Part shown: one piece after another, positions 10,301 through 20,319 of the stretch
Numbering within the stretch: position 1 is the first letter of the stretch
Layout of the letters: each line of letters opens with the position of its first letter
Assembly: GCA_029204225.1 (NCBI GenBank)
Contig: CM055106.1
Coordinates: forward strand, 2,677,294 to 2,741,293
Origin: Diphasiastrum complanatum
Lineage: Eukaryota > Streptophyta > Lycopodiopsida > Lycopodiales > Lycopodiaceae
Direction of reading: 5' to 3'
DNA: 64,000 nucleotides
Translations under genes and position numbers: made by a program
Notes under the pieces: generated by a model
What the model saw: the letters and a program-made list of their open reading frames with translations, nothing else
What the model was told of the DNA's origin: nothing
Database searches by the model: none

Positions 10301-11306
10301 CGGTATAGATTACCTTCCTATCACCATCAAATGCCATTAAAGATGAAAAATACTCTTTATGATATGTCATATGAGAAGTGGCTCCACTATCAATCCACCA
10401 AGGATCAATGTCTCCATGATTAGCCAACAAGCAAGATGACATAACAAAAGCATCATTTGAAAGAAGCTCATCCCCACCCTCATCAATAGTTAGATTGGTT
10501 TGCTTTTCCCCTTGATCCCTCTTTTTCTTAAAACAATCACTAGCAAAATGCCCTTTGACTCCACAATAGAAACATTTTAGCTTAGATCTATCCTTCTTTT
10601 TGCCAAAAGTAGAGTGCTCACCTTGGTCTTGCCCTTTAGACCAATTGCTTTTACCTTTGCCCTTGAACTTGCCTTTAGAGAACATTGCCTCCTCTTCTCC
10701 TCCTTGAGATGTAGAAGATGCTCCCACTCTTGCTTGCAACCTGAATTCTTCAGCCAACAAGACCTCTTGCAAGTCTCCAACACTTGGTAAACATTTTTGG
10801 ATAGCATAACTTTGAACAAGATTAGCATGATCATCCAACAAGCCATTGAGAATCACTTGAACAAGCTCCTCATTATTTATGCCATCATTAATGCATGCTA
10901 ACTCATCATTCAATGCTTTAACTCTCAAAACAAAAGCATGTCCATTCTCACTCTTCTTTTGCATACAAGAAAAGATTTGCCTTCTTAAAGTCAACACTCT
11001 AGAAGTAGACTTGGATTCATAAACCTTCTTCAAGGCTTCCCAAGCTTCACTAGATGATGTGCACTTACCAACCTCTTTGATAAGCTCATTTGTCACATTC
11101 ATCTTGATCATGTGAAGGGCTTTCTTTGCCCTCTTGTCATACCTCAATTGTTCTTGAGGTGCCAAAGGTCTCTCCTCCACACCTACAACAATATCCATCA
11201 ACTCATTCATCTCAAGCAAAGACTCCATCCTTACTTTCCAAGTAGAATAGTTGAGGGAGGTAAGCCTATCATTGCTTTCCAACATGTAGCCTCCATTTGT
11301 AGCCAT
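7356..11306 (-). CDS. Copia-1 Gag-Pol polyprotein (1316 aa, intact)
   Basis: Single uninterrupted frame carrying every function needed for Ty1/Copia retrotransposition in the cytoplasm and nucleus. Domains in order: UBN2-type Gag (about 1-200); CCHC zinc knuckle C245/C248/H253/C258; aspartic protease with DSG at Asp306; GAG-pre-integrase (VWHKRMGHLNY, about 437); integrase with catalytic Asp503, Asp565 and Glu601 (35 residues between the last two, as in the family); reverse transcriptase with Asp907 (QLDISNAFLNG) and YVDD at 992-995; RNase H with Asp1156/Asp1158, Glu1197 and Asp1234. All key acidic residues are present. The start at 11306 is the first ATG after the leader and matches usual Gag starts. 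Length is normal for Copia. Expression would come from the right-hand LTR. Whether it is active is inference from intactness and LTR similarity. Confidence 0.95.
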   Translation of the reverse strand: MATNGGYMLESNDRLTSLNYSTWKVRMESLLEMNELMDIVVGVEERPLAPQEQLRYDKRAKKALHMIKMNVTNELIKEVGKCTSSSEAWEALKKVYESKSTSRVLTLRRQIFSCMQKKSENGHAFVLRVKALNDELACINDGINNEELVQVILNGLLDDHANLVQSYAIQKCLPSVGDLQEVLLAEEFRLQARVGASSTSQGGEEEAMFSKGKFKGKGKSNWSKGQDQGEHSTFGKKKDRSKLKCFYCGVKGHFASDCFKKKRDQGEKQTNLTIDEGGDELLSNDAFVMSSCLLANHGDIDPWWIDSGATSHMTYHKEYFSSLMAFDGDRKVIYTANDGECAIKGIGTIPISLSTNRNIELKDVLLIPSITKNLLSVSQMLDKGFKVEFDGDACLIKKGCSIIAKGKRQGKLFKLDACVVANQVGCMANEQMSIQEVWHKRMGHLNYKALEVIAKKEVVRGLPKSLTCLNHVCEECALSKSHRLPYTRSISRSKMPFSLLHSDIHGVTTISNGGAKMYVTFIDDFSRFCWVYLLKSKDEVFDVFVKFKVAIETQFTTKIKCLRSDNGGEYISNKFKAFCDEHGIKREYTCPRTPQQNGVAERKNRTLCESAKAMRLNANLPKPFWSDALLCANFLCNRWPSVVLEGKTPFEALFSTKPNVKFLRTFGCICYFNITLDDRTKEDPSSRKGIFVGYSEVSKAYRIYVPSIKKVFTSRDVIFDEGNIPKVVSSDDGVVATNVLDDNGVDDTLDVDVEEASSSQIPRRTPRHKVKPSRLTYDGKGKQVVDGSNYAFLTSFDVPSCVDEARQEEEWIQAMDLEFEALMKNNTWRLVELPKGKSAIGCKWIFKVKTNQDGSINKLKARLVAKGYAQEHGIDYEETFAPVAKMVSIRVIISLATLYGWDLWQLDISNAFLNGDLEEEVYMEQPESYVSHSKPNHVCFLQKSLYGLKQAPRSWYARLNSFLLSQNFTMSEYDHSLYFRISANDVTILLIYVDDIILSGGNKEDIEDIKKALKKEFEVHDLGLLSYILGIEVIRTSQITFISQEKYAISILNRFHMVDANPIDTPMESHVKLTIRGNERSFEDITLYRKLIGSLIYLTITRPDLSYCVGRLSQFMQDLSIEHWKLGKRILRYISGTKDFGIVYRGSSPNLFGFSDSDFAGDLMDRKSINAHAIFIGDGAISWMSKKQATISLSSSEAEYKALTSCTKEMVWIKRMIMELHLLDFSESPIIFCDNLSAQSLASNPVFHARSKHIEVAYHFVREQVLAKEIKLEHVPSKECVADIFTKALGKDLFFKHRTSLGVLSKSMLKLVEEGV
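7361..7376 (-). other. Copia-1 polypurine tract
   Basis: On the minus strand the sequence just before the 3' LTR reads GAAGAGGGAG, the expected plus-strand DNA priming site. Confidence 0.7.
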
Positions 11307-11903
11307 GTTGCAATGATTGATCTCTGATCTTTGACCTGTTCCAATGCACTAAGCACTCTCTTGAATCAACAAATGAAACACAAGAAGAAATCACAAAGAT
11401 TTGGAACCTAAAACCTTACTTTTTCTCTCTTTTCCTCACTTTTTCCTTAATTTTAGCCACTAGTTTTATGATTTCTTGATCAAACCAAGACCAAACCTCA
11501 ATATACTTGCTTTTCCCTCACTCCTAAGATTGAAATACACTCTTGAATCATTCAGCAAACTGAAAATCAGAGGGTTACATCAATTTTGAAGTTTTTGACA
11601 TGAAGAAGCAAGAAATTGAATCAAAAAACTATATGCTAGAATGGAAAACTAATAGGATCTTGTTGGATCTTGCATCTCCCTCTTTTCAAAACAATTTTTG
11701 TCTCCTTATTCTGATAAGTACAGAGGGAATTCGCCCTACTTCAATTGAAATGCATACAAATGATGTTTTGATCACAAAGATCCAATTTCTACACATAAAT
11801 CAACAAGATTTTTAGCTAGAAACTTGATTGGAATGCTACAAAAGCAAACTCGCCCACAAATCTCTTCTAAATCTGGCAAAACCTGCACATTTGGCCGCCT
11901 AAT
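11307..11903 (-). other. Copia-1 5' leader
   Basis: About 600 bp between primer site and gag start. It has no convincing ORF and would hold the packaging and dimerisation signals, which cannot be recognised by eye. Confidence 0.6.
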
Positions 11904-11915
11904 GCTCTGATACCA
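11904..11915 (-). promoter_or_regulatory. Copia-1 primer-binding site
   Basis: The plus strand reads GCTCTGATACCA. The minus strand therefore carries TGGTATCAGAGC, an exact match to the plant initiator Met-tRNA primer site, directly next to the 5' LTR. Confidence 0.95.
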
Positions 11916-12567
11916 TGTGAAAAACTCAGATCCAAAAGATGCTAAAGTTTCATAAAGATCTTGGCCATGGAAGTTATGCACATCTAGATTGAAAAAATGA
12001 TAGAAATTGTGATGTTAAGCATACTAAACATCAACTAAACATCAAAATCTGATCATAAGCTTCCACAAACAGAAACTTGCTGTCCCTGTCCGTACTTCAG
12101 AGCCTACAACCTGCATTTCACACGTGTGAAGCCATAGCAACAAAGAAATCACAATTCTAGTGGCTAGAATGCAAGATATGAACAAAAAAGTGAGAGAGAA
12201 GAAGATGGACCTTCAAAGAGCATAACATTCATTCAATAGAATGAAAATGAGATGTGTACATACTCGTGGAGATGGCTATTTATAGCAGCCATAGTGCCTC
12301 TTGGCCACTTGTCTTATGATAGGCTAAAATTGGGGTCCAATAGGATTCACCCATATACCTAGAAATTTGGTCAAATAGGAATGCACCAAATTATGAGCCA
12401 ATAGAAGAGCTCCACACTCGACCTCCTCTAATTAATGTGACCTCAAAAGTAGTGTACACATACTTTGGGCCTCTACATACATGTATGAATCTATCTCTAA
12501 CTTTTATTTGGCCATAGGCCTACAAAATCTCAAGTTAGGAAAATACTACTAGTTGACAATTTTTCAC
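11916..12567 (-). repeat. Copia-1 5' LTR (promoter LTR)
   Basis: Matches 6708-7360 except for two substitutions seen by eye and a missing terminal base. The TATA-like CTATAAATAG on the minus strand is at 12276-12285, about 360 bp upstream of the inner LTR edge. Confidence 0.9.
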
Positions 12568-13560
12568 TCCGACAACTATGCAGTTTGGAAATTCAAGCTG
12601 AAGAACATTTTGATGGAAAAGGAGCTATGAGATCGTGACAGGTGAAGACACAAGGCCAGTGATTGAAGAAGATTAGCGGACATTTGATAGGAGAAGACGG
12701 AAAGCCCAAAATGTCATCAACTTATCAGTTAGAAATGCAATTATTCCCTATATTACAAATTCAGAAGGACCAAAAGAAACGTGGGATACATTGAAGGCAT
12801 TGTTTGAAACAACAAATACATCTCGAATACTATTTTTAAAGACAAAGTTGCATACATTGCGGATGGATGATGGTGCAACTATTGCCGATCACATACTGAA
12901 GATCAAAGAGATCCGTGATCAATTAGCAGCAGTTGGAGAGTGAGTACAAGATCGTGAGATCATGCAATTGACATTGAATAGTCTGAGTGAGTCACATCAG
13001 ATGTTTGTGACGAGTATAGCCACAAGAGAAAATCTTCCAATCTGTAAAGAACTAGGTGAATTGCTTTTGCAAGAAGAGCAACGTCAAGAGAACTTGAATC
13101 ATCGTAACATGAGTTATGATCAAGCTCTTGCAGTTAGAGGACGAGGTGGAAGATTTGGCCTTGGAAAGTATCAATCGAGAGGAGGAAACTCAAGCCGAGG
13201 ATCATTTCAATAATTTCATGAGAAAGTCAATGATAGTCCGAATCGAGGTAATTGGAATCAAGACCGAGGTCAAGGACGCGGCTATTCAAGACAAAATAAA
13301 CCTGGAAATTGTAGGTACTGCAACAAACCTGGTCATTGGGAGCGTGAATGCTTCAAGAAACAGAAGGAGATGGAACAAACAAAAGACAAATGGCAAGCGA
13401 GAAATTATGCTGATCAACATCAATTTGATGACTATTATTATGAAGACAATTATACTGATCAACATCGATATGATGATGATCAATATGAAGATAACACAGG
13501 TGAGAGTTCAAAATTGTTTATTACAGCATTAATGACAAGTGATGAAGCCAAGGATACCTA
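12568..13560 (+). pseudogene. Copia-3 gag and zinc knuckle (continued)
   Basis: Continuation of the gag frame interrupted at 6707. UBN2 Gag motifs are readable (KETWDTLKALFETTNTSRILF near 12775-12840), then a stop, then a frame from 12962 with the basic RGRGGRFGLGKYQSRGG linker. A CCHC knuckle follows at about 13308-13350 (CRYCNKPGHWERECF) and an acidic DDYYYEDNYTDQ stretch. In-frame stops occur near 12940, 13211 and 13558. The sister copy (47758-48830) shares the first of these, so that stop predates the duplication. Confidence 0.85.
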
Positions 13561-14310
13561 GTACATTGATAGTGGTGCATCCAAGCACATGACTTCAAGG
13601 AAAGAGTGGTTTTCAGAACTCAAGAAAACTGACAATGGTAATAAAGTTGGACAAGCTGATGGAAAATTGCTATCTGTTAAAGGAGTTGCAGTGGTACCAG
13701 TGAAGTTAGCCAACGGGAAGATAAAGCATATAAGCAATGTGCAATATGTACCTGGCTTAGCTAACAATCTACTATCTGTTGGGACGATGGCTGATCAACA
13801 ACTCAAGGTTGAGTTTGTTACTATTTCATCACATTCATTGATGACTATAATAGACATATCTGGATTTATTTCATAAGAAAGAAATCTGATGCTTTTGCCA
13901 AGTTTAGAGAGTTCAAGGCTCTAGTTGAAAAACAAATAGGTTGTTATATTAAGACCCTCAGATCAGTTAGTGGCGGTGAGTATTTTTCAACAAAGTTTAT
14001 AAATTTTTGCAAGGATCAGGGGATCAAGAGACAAACCACTACACCCTATTCACCACAACAGAACGGAGTTGCAGAATGGAAAAACAGATCCATTGTGGAG
14101 ATGGCTAGGGCAACGCCTAAGAGCAAGGGTTTGCCAAATACTTTTTGGGCAAAAGCATGCAACACAGCTACTCATATCTTGAATCGGTGTCTTACGAAGT
14201 CCGTGGAGGTCAAGACACCTTACGAAGCTTTTATTGGAAAGAAACCTAATGTTTCTCATTTACAAATATTTGGTTGTGATGCTTACGCTCATGTACCTGA
14301 TGAAAAATGA
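13561..14310 (+). pseudogene. Copia-3 protease and integrase fragments
   Basis: Protease motif YIDSGASKHMT at about 13562, then NVQYVPGLANNLLSV. The pre-integrase domain is deleted: the frame jumps from KVEF to the integrase segment [11 protein letters not shown]. Integrase follows with TLRSVSGGEYF (the catalytic Asp of the usual RSDxGGEY has become Val), then NGVAEWKNRSIVEMA and RIFGCDAYAHVPDEK-like sequence, ending at 14310. The Asp change and stops make it non-functional. Confidence 0.85.
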
Positions 14311-14329
14311 AAGAACATGAAGTAATGAG

Positions 14330-14640
14330 AGCTTAATTAATGAAATAAAATCAGATCTTTCCAAAGCTTTTGACATGAGTGATCTAGGATTGATGCACTA
14401 TTGTCTTGGCATTGAAGTATGGCAAAAGGAAGACATGGTCTTTCTTACACAAAGCAAATATGCACGAGATTTGCTTTATAAGTTCAATAAGCAAGACTGT
14501 AAGTCTTTGAGTACACCTATGGATGTCAAGATGAAGCTTACTGCGATGAATCTGAGAAAGTGGATGCTTATTTGTATAGACAGCTGGTGGATAGTTTGAT
14601 TTATTTGACACACACGACCTGATATTTCTTATGATGTTGG
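14330..14640 (+). pseudogene. Copia-3 reverse transcriptase remnant
   Basis: The reading resumes within the C-terminal part of RT: FDMSDLGLMHYCLGIEVWQ, LTQSKYARDLLYKF, DCKSLSTPM, then DISYDVG at the Copia-2 border. The whole YVDD-bearing part of RT is deleted between 14310 and 14340. The sister copy at 49590-49915 has the same deletion, so it is ancestral. Confidence 0.85.
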
Positions 14641-15374
14641 TGTTGATTTCACACGTGTGGATTGTCCACAACATGTACTTGTGATCTCCTAAGGTGTGTA
14701 GATGCAACAAGATCAAGACTAGATTGAGATTCAAGATCAATCTTAGATCCTGTGGCAAAAACACACTACTACATGCATTCAATCACTTCCAACTCTCACT
14801 CACACGTGTGGAAAGTATTCAAAAATTATTCTAAGTAAAAACAAGCTACTCTCCTTGGGTAGAGAGAGAAAAACCATCATGAGCTCTCGAGTAGAGAGAG
14901 AAAGCTAGAAATCCAATAACACTCAAAATCCACACAATCACCACATCATTAGATCGAAAATAAGGAGTACAATGATACTAGTAGATCCACGAGCTACCAC
15001 TATGCTTAATATGATTGGACCACACTTTGTCATCTCTTAATCCTATTGGACTATTGATCCATGCACCTCTTAATTCTATTGGACTATATTCAAGCACACC
15101 TCAAATTCCTATTGGACATCACATGATTCCACCTCTAAATCCTATTGGACCTCTTAGAATTCATCAAACAAAGGCATTACACTTGTCTATACTCTAATTG
15201 GCACGAGTTTAGCCTCTTACTCTATTTTGGCTCAATAGTGGCATTACAAGTGGAAATGCATAATTTGCCATCTATGCCAAATTTGTTCCTATCAACATCC
15301 TACACCTAGATGCTTGATGTAAAAAACATAAGACCCCTATATCTAACATAGATAATCTTTCTCAATTCTTCACA
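14641..15374 (-). repeat. Copia-2 3' LTR
   Basis: 734 bp, TGTTGATTTC...TTCACA, followed by a purine tract (AGGAGGAG on the minus strand). It contains repeated AATCCTATTGGAC-like units and CACACGTGTG palindromes near both ends of its first 170 bp. The ORF at 15015-15197 is only a frame through the LTR repeats. Confidence 0.88.
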
Positions 15375-15392
15375 CTCCTCCTAAAAAATTAT

Positions 15393-16790
15393 CTATGAAG
15401 ATTTAGGCATTGATCTTGATATAACTCCAAGATTAGATCTATGCTTGATGAAAGCACTTTTGCTCAAAGGCTTGGTGAGTAGATCGGCAATACAAGAGGA
15501 CGAGTTGACATGATCCAAATAGATTTCTCCTCCAATAAGCTTTTCTCTCACAAAATGGTGTGCCACTTCTATGTGCTTTCTTCTTGCATGAAATATGGGA
15601 TTATTGGCAAGAGCTTGGGCCGAGATGTTATCACACTTGATCATTGGTAGATCATCTTTCTTTATGCACTTTAGCTCCATTAATAACCTCTTTATCCAAA
15701 GCACCTCTTTGGTAGTTGTACTGAGTGCTTTGTACTTGGCGTCACATGAAGAGAGAGATATAGTATCTTGCTTTTTGGAAAGCCAAGATATGAGATTGCC
15801 TCCAAGAAAGATAGTGTATGCACTAATAGACTTTCGATCCATCTTGTCACTTGCAAAGTCCGAATCCGAGTAGCCAACAATGGATAGATCTTCACTTTTA
15901 TAAAGTAGACCATAATCACAAGATGAAGATACATATCTTAGAATCCTCTTGGCCATCTTCCAATGATGGATCTTAGGATCTTGCATAAATTGACTCAATT
16001 TGTGCACACAAAAACTTAGATCGGGCCTAGTAATGGTAAGCCAAATCAAGGAGCCTACAAGACTCCTAAAAAGTGTGATGTCCTCAAAGGATCTTTCATC
16101 ACCTTTATTAGGATCTTTTACAATTTGCTCCATTGGAATATCTATGCTCTTAGAATTTTTCATATGAAATTTTTTCAACATAGAGTGAGCATATCTAGAT
16201 TGGCATATAAAGACATGATTTTCATAAAAATCAATTTCTAGGCCTAGGATGTAATGTATCTCTCCTAGATCTTGCATTTTAAACTCACATCCAAGTGCTA
16301 GCTTAGTTTCATCAACTAGCTTGATACAACTTTCACAAAGAATAATGTCATCAACATAAATTAGAAGAATGACAATATTGCTATCAACAAACTTTAGATA
16401 CATGGAAGGATCATAGTCACTAAGAGTAAATCCTAGTGAGATAAGAAAAGAATGAATTCTTGAATACCATGATCTCGGTGCTTGCTTGAGTCCATAAAGA
16501 CTTTTGAAGAGCAAGCACACTTTGGACTCATCCTTGATGAATCCTTGAGGTTGTTCCATATAGATCTCCTCCTCAAGATAACCATTTAGAAAAGCATTGG
16601 ATACATCTAATTGGAACACCTTCCACTTAAAAAAACAAGCAAGAGAAATAAGCATTCTTATTGTCACCATCTTTGCAACGGGTGCAAAGGTCTCCTGATA
16701 ATCAAGGCCATGGATTTGAGCAAATCCTTTGGCACATAATCTTGCTTTATACTTGTTGATGGTGCCATCATGATTGAACTTGATACAAAG
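15393..16790 (-). pseudogene. Copia-2 reverse transcriptase and RNase H
   Basis: The 425-codon frame 16670-15393 starts inside RT. It has QLDVSNAFLNGYLEEE, LYGLKQAPRSWY, IYVDDIIL with both catalytic aspartates, then RNase H with GYSDSDFASD and the end SCIADLLTKPLSKSAF. In RNase H the usual SSSEAEY is SSCDAKY, so the catalytic Glu is changed. Upstream RT blocks (KARLCAKGFAQIHG) lie just beyond 16670 in the same reading sense but separated by a stop. The sister copy has lost about 400 bp of this segment. Confidence 0.9.
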
Positions 16791-16793
16791 TAC

Positions 16794-17723
16794 TCACTTG
16801 CAACCAATCACATGCTTGTTGGATGGAGGATTCACAAGCTCCCAAGTATTGTTGGTGATCAATGCATCATACTCTTGCTTCATGGCATCATACCACTCCT
16901 TCGTATTGAGTGCCTCTTGTACATTCTTTGGCTTTTCATGAGAGACATAAAAAACATAATTAGTGGAATCAAGATCCACTTGTTTGCCTTTGTCAACATA
17001 TGAGAGCCTCTTAGGCTCGGATCTATCTCTCATGGATCTTCTTGGTGAGAAAATCCGAGAAGAGTCTTCTTCAAATCTTGACCTCATCACATCATGATTG
17101 TCTTCAAAATCAATAATTGGTGATGCATCCATAGACTTCTTGATCTCGGCCTCTTCAAAAGATGAGCGTCGATCTTCATGAAAGACAACATCTTTACTTT
17201 CAATAACTTGAGAAGTAGAGAATATAAAGACTCTATAGGCCTTCTTGGTGGATGAGTATCCAACCATGATCCCTTTGCATGCACTAGGATCTTCTTTATT
17301 CCTTGTTTCCAAGGGAATATGGGCAAATCATATGCATCCAAAAACTCTAAGGTGATCAACCTTAGGCTTCTTCAAATATAAGATTTCAGATGGTGACTTT
17401 CCTCCAAGAACTATATGTGGGAGCCTATTGCAAAGATAATTTGCACAATTAATGGCTTCTTCCCAAAAATCTTTGGGCAAAGATGTCTCAATTCTCATAG
17501 ATTTTGCACATTCACATAGAGATCTATTCTTTCTCTCGGCCACTCCATTTTGTGATGGAGAGTAGGCACAAGAGAACTCTCTTTTGATGCCTTCATGCTT
17601 ACAAAAATCTTGAAATCTATTTGAGATATATTCACCACCTCCATCACTTTTAAGAGATTTAATCTTGAATGAGAATTGCTTCTCTACATAAGCTTTGAAA
17701 ATAAGGAAATGATCAAACACCAT
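16794..17723 (-). pseudogene. Copia-2 integrase C-terminal region and linker
   Basis: Two frames (17723-17328 and 17312-16794) cover integrase with SLKSDGGGEYISNRF (second catalytic Asp) and NGVAERKNRSLCE (catalytic Glu). Then come the RVFGCI and VGYSSTKKAYRVFI target-binding region, and the acidic linker leading into RT (ALNTKEWYDAMKQEYDAL). A frameshift near 17320 breaks it. Confidence 0.88.
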
Positions 17724-17813
17724 AGATTTAGAAGCAAGAAGATATATCCAAGTGAATCTTGTGAAATCATCAATGGAAGTTACAAAACAAGTGGCTCCTC
17801 CCTTGCTTGTAGT

Positions 17814-18475
17814 TCATGAGAAATGCACATCCGAGTGGATTAACTCCAAAGGATGCTTGATTTTGATAGAAGATCTTGTAAATGGATTTTTGTGAGATTT
17901 AGCAATAGCACAAGCCTCACAAGGCTTGATCTTCTTGGAGAATGACTTTGGCAAGCCAATAGCTTTGGCTTCTTTGATCATAGAGAGCATGGATTTGTAG
18001 TTGGGATGTCCCAACCTCCTATGCCATAATTCCTCCATAGAAAGCTTGTTCACAAGAGCAACATTACAAGCATTCACATACTCATTTGGATCTAGTTTAT
18101 AGATGACCCAAATCTGGATCCTAATGCAAGTATCTCATCATTCTTCTTGATAGTGCAAGTATCAACATTGAATTTTACATCAAGGCCATTATCAAGCAAT
18201 TGGCCAACACTAATAAGATTCTTAGTAAGCTTAGGTACATAAAGAACATTAGAGAGAGAAAGAACTTTAGAGGATACAAGCTTTAAAGGAATGTTCCCTA
18301 TGCCTTCAATAGGACATTCAAAATCATTTGCAGTGTATATTGATTTATTGACTCTATCATAAGGTGCAATAGAAGAGAAAGAGTCCTTGGAGCTACACAT
18401 ATGTGAAGAGGCTCCACTATCAATATACCATAGGCCGTCCTTCTTGAAAAGAGTAGATGAGAAACTAGAGACCAT
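17814..18475 (-). pseudogene. Copia-2 protease and pre-integrase region
   Basis: Frame 18475-18092 has the protease motif LWYIDSGASSHM and continues to LISVGQLLDNGL. After a frameshift the frame 18077-17814 has ELWHRRLGHPNYKSML (GAG-pre-integrase) and the CEACAIAKSHKNPF zinc-binding block. These are normal Copia blocks in the normal order. Confidence 0.88.
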
Positions 18476-18499
18476 AAGAGATCCCTCTCCATCACTTGC

Positions 18500-18665
18500 A
18501 ATAGTGTCTTCCTTCTCATTGGTGATGTTGGCTTGCTTGAGTTGATTCTTCTTTTTGAAGCAATTGGTGGCATAATGACCTTTCTTGCCACAATAAAAGC
18601 ACTTGATCTTCTTCTTCTTGAGCTTGGATGATGAAGCATTAGAGGAGATCTTCTTCTTCTTGCAA
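18500..18665 (-). pseudogene. Copia-2 zinc knuckle remnant
   Basis: The minus strand encodes a CFYCGKKGHYATNCF-type CCHC knuckle at about 18560-18610, preceded by a lysine-rich stretch. All of Gag upstream is deleted. The intact equivalent is in the sister copy at 53295-54173. Confidence 0.8.
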
Positions 18666-19218
18666 CTATTTGTGAACTGATTCTCACTAGCTTCACAAAT
18701 CTCTCTAAAACAAGATCTATTTCACATCAAATGATGGAGTATAGGCAAAGTTAGGATCAAACACTCTTAGCACGTTTGAAGTACACTAAGAAACCAAATT
18801 TCACTCAAATACAATGATATTGCATGAAACAAAATGGCTAAGATCTCAAAACAGTGCCTAGATCACATATAGATGAGATTGGTAAGCATACAACTGTGAT
18901 TTTGGATCAACCAAGCAATCTCTTGATCTCAAAACAGGTCCAGGTGCCCTACCTAACTCTCTTCAAAAGCTTATAACTTCTAATTGGCTCAACCAAATGG
19001 AATGAAACTGATTGCATAAAAAACTAGAAAAAATAGCTTCAAAACAAGTTATCAAGCAAGATAAATGGATCAAGCATGAGAGAGAAATTTTAAGCTAAAA
19101 TTGGATGTTCCTCACACGTGTCTGAGCACCTGATTTCGTACAGTACCAGGTCAGACCCAATCAATGTCATTTTGATCTCTTTTGATTCAAAATTGAACAA
19201 GATAGCAACCTTAGGTAG
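18666..19218 (-). other. Copia-2 5' leader (partial)
   Basis: Non-coding leader between the deleted gag and the primer site. It is collinear with 54345-54700 in the sister copy up to about 19015. Confidence 0.6.
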
Positions 19219-19230
19219 GCTCTGATACCA
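19219..19230 (-). promoter_or_regulatory. Copia-2 primer-binding site
   Basis: Plus strand GCTCTGATACCA, that is TGGTATCAGAGC on the minus strand, directly beside the 5' LTR at 19231. Confidence 0.93.
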
Positions 19231-19924
19231 TGTTGATTTCACACGTGTGGATTGTCCACAACATGTACTTGTGATCTCCTAAGGTGTGTAGATGCACCAA
19301 GATCAAGACTAGATTGAGATTCAAGATCAATCTTATATCCTATGGCAGAAACACACTACTACATGCATTCAATCACTTCCAACTCTCACTCACACGTGTG
19401 GGAAGTATTAAAAAATTATTCTAAGTAAAAACAAGTTGCTCTCCTTGGGTAGAGAGAGAAAGACCATCATGAGCTCTCGGGTAGAGAGAGAAAGCTAGAA
19501 ATCGAATAACACTCAAAATCCACACAATCACCAAATCAATTAGATCCAAAATGAGGAGTACAATGATACTAGTAGATCCACGAGCTACCACTATGCTTAA
19601 CTATGATTGGATCACACTTTGTCACCTCTTAATCCTATTGGACCAATGATCCATGCACCTCTTAATTCTATTGGACTATATTCAAGCACACCTCAAATTC
19701 TTATTGGACCTCACATGGTTCCACCTCTAAATCCTATTGGACCTCTTAGAATTCATCAAACAAAGGCATTACACTTGTCCACACTCTAATTGGCACGAGT
19801 TTAGCCTCTTACTCTATTTTGGCTCAATAGTGGCATTACAAGTGGAAATGCATAATTTGCCATCTATGCCAAATTTGTTCCTATCAACATCCTACACCTA
19901 GATGCTTGATGTAAAAAACATAAG
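19231..19924 (-). repeat. Copia-2 5' LTR, outer end truncated
   Basis: Matches the 3' LTR up to the AAAAAACATAAG string, then jumps into Copia-3 LTR sequence. About 40 bp of its outer end, including the terminal TGTGAAGA, is gone. Confidence 0.88.
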
Positions 19925-20319
19925 TTTTATTGTTAATGTTTATGATGCACATTAATGTTGATAGCTGTGACCAGCTGTCAATAGCCGTAGGCTAGTCTAT
20001 TAGTCTACTCATAGGTTTTCTCTCTCTATCAAGGTTCAGAGTTTATTTGTACATTTTACATTCTGTATGAGTTAGTGTGATAAAGTGACAGTTTACGATG
20101 CACATTAATTTTGACAGCTGTGACCAGCTGTCAATAGCCGTAGGCTAGTCTATTAGTCTACTCGTTGGTTTTTTCTCTCTATCAAGGTTTAGGGTTTATT
20201 TGTACATTTTACATTATGTATGAGTTAGTGTGATAGAGTGCCAGTACGTGTTCTTCTTCCACCTTCTTGTGGTGATTGCTTATGGTGAATGCTTGATGTT
20301 GCATATCTAATTCTTGACA
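19925..20319 (+). repeat. Copia-3 3' LTR, inner end truncated
   Basis: Matches 5481-5895 from about 30 bases in, keeps the 153-bp tandem duplication and ends TTGACA at 20319. AGCCC follows. Confidence 0.9.

Larger units (their letters stand above)
6708..12567 (-). mobile_element. Copia-1, full-length and apparently young Ty1/Copia retrotransposon
   Basis: A 5.86-kb element on the minus strand with LTRs of about 653 bp (6708-7360 and 11916-12567), a perfect Met-tRNA primer-binding site, a purine-rich tract and one uninterrupted 1316-codon gag-pol frame. By eye the two LTRs differ at only two positions (one A/G near the CTTGCTGTCCC string and one C/T near CATGTATGAA). It sits inside Copia-3 gag. 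The uninterrupted site is at 47836-47850. I see no exact 5-bp target duplication at the two ends, so a small change occurred at one border. Confidence 0.93.
14641..19924 (-). mobile_element. Copia-2, broken Ty1/Copia retrotransposon nested in Copia-3
   Basis: Minus-strand element with 3' LTR at 14641-15374 and a 5' LTR at 19231-19924 that lacks its outer 40 or so bases. The gag region between about 18650 and 18665 has lost roughly 830 bp relative to the sister copy at 49916-54700. The left border (GATGTTGG then TGTTGATTTC) is identical in both copies. At the right border the LTR end, the Copia-3 RNase H region and the start of the Copia-3 3' LTR are all missing, so a deletion happened there after insertion. 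Confidence 0.88.
5481..20319 (+). mobile_element. Copia-3, old Ty1/Copia retrotransposon carrying two nested Copia insertions
   Basis: LTRs, primer site and AGCCC target duplications define the element. Its own sequence is in pieces at 5481-6707, 12568-14640 and 19925-20319. Gag, zinc knuckle, protease, the middle of integrase and the end of RT are readable. The RT catalytic core (YVDD) is deleted, and the RNase H part is lost at the Copia-2 junction. The same element, at the same genomic site, occurs at 46519-49915 without the Copia-1 insertion. It must be non-autonomous. Confidence 0.88.

Noticed and set aside
15015-15197. ORF with repeated LNPIGL units (also 19607-19789 and 50292-50474)
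   Set aside because: Lies within the Copia-2 LTR; the repeats come from AATCCTATTGGAC units in non-coding LTR sequence.
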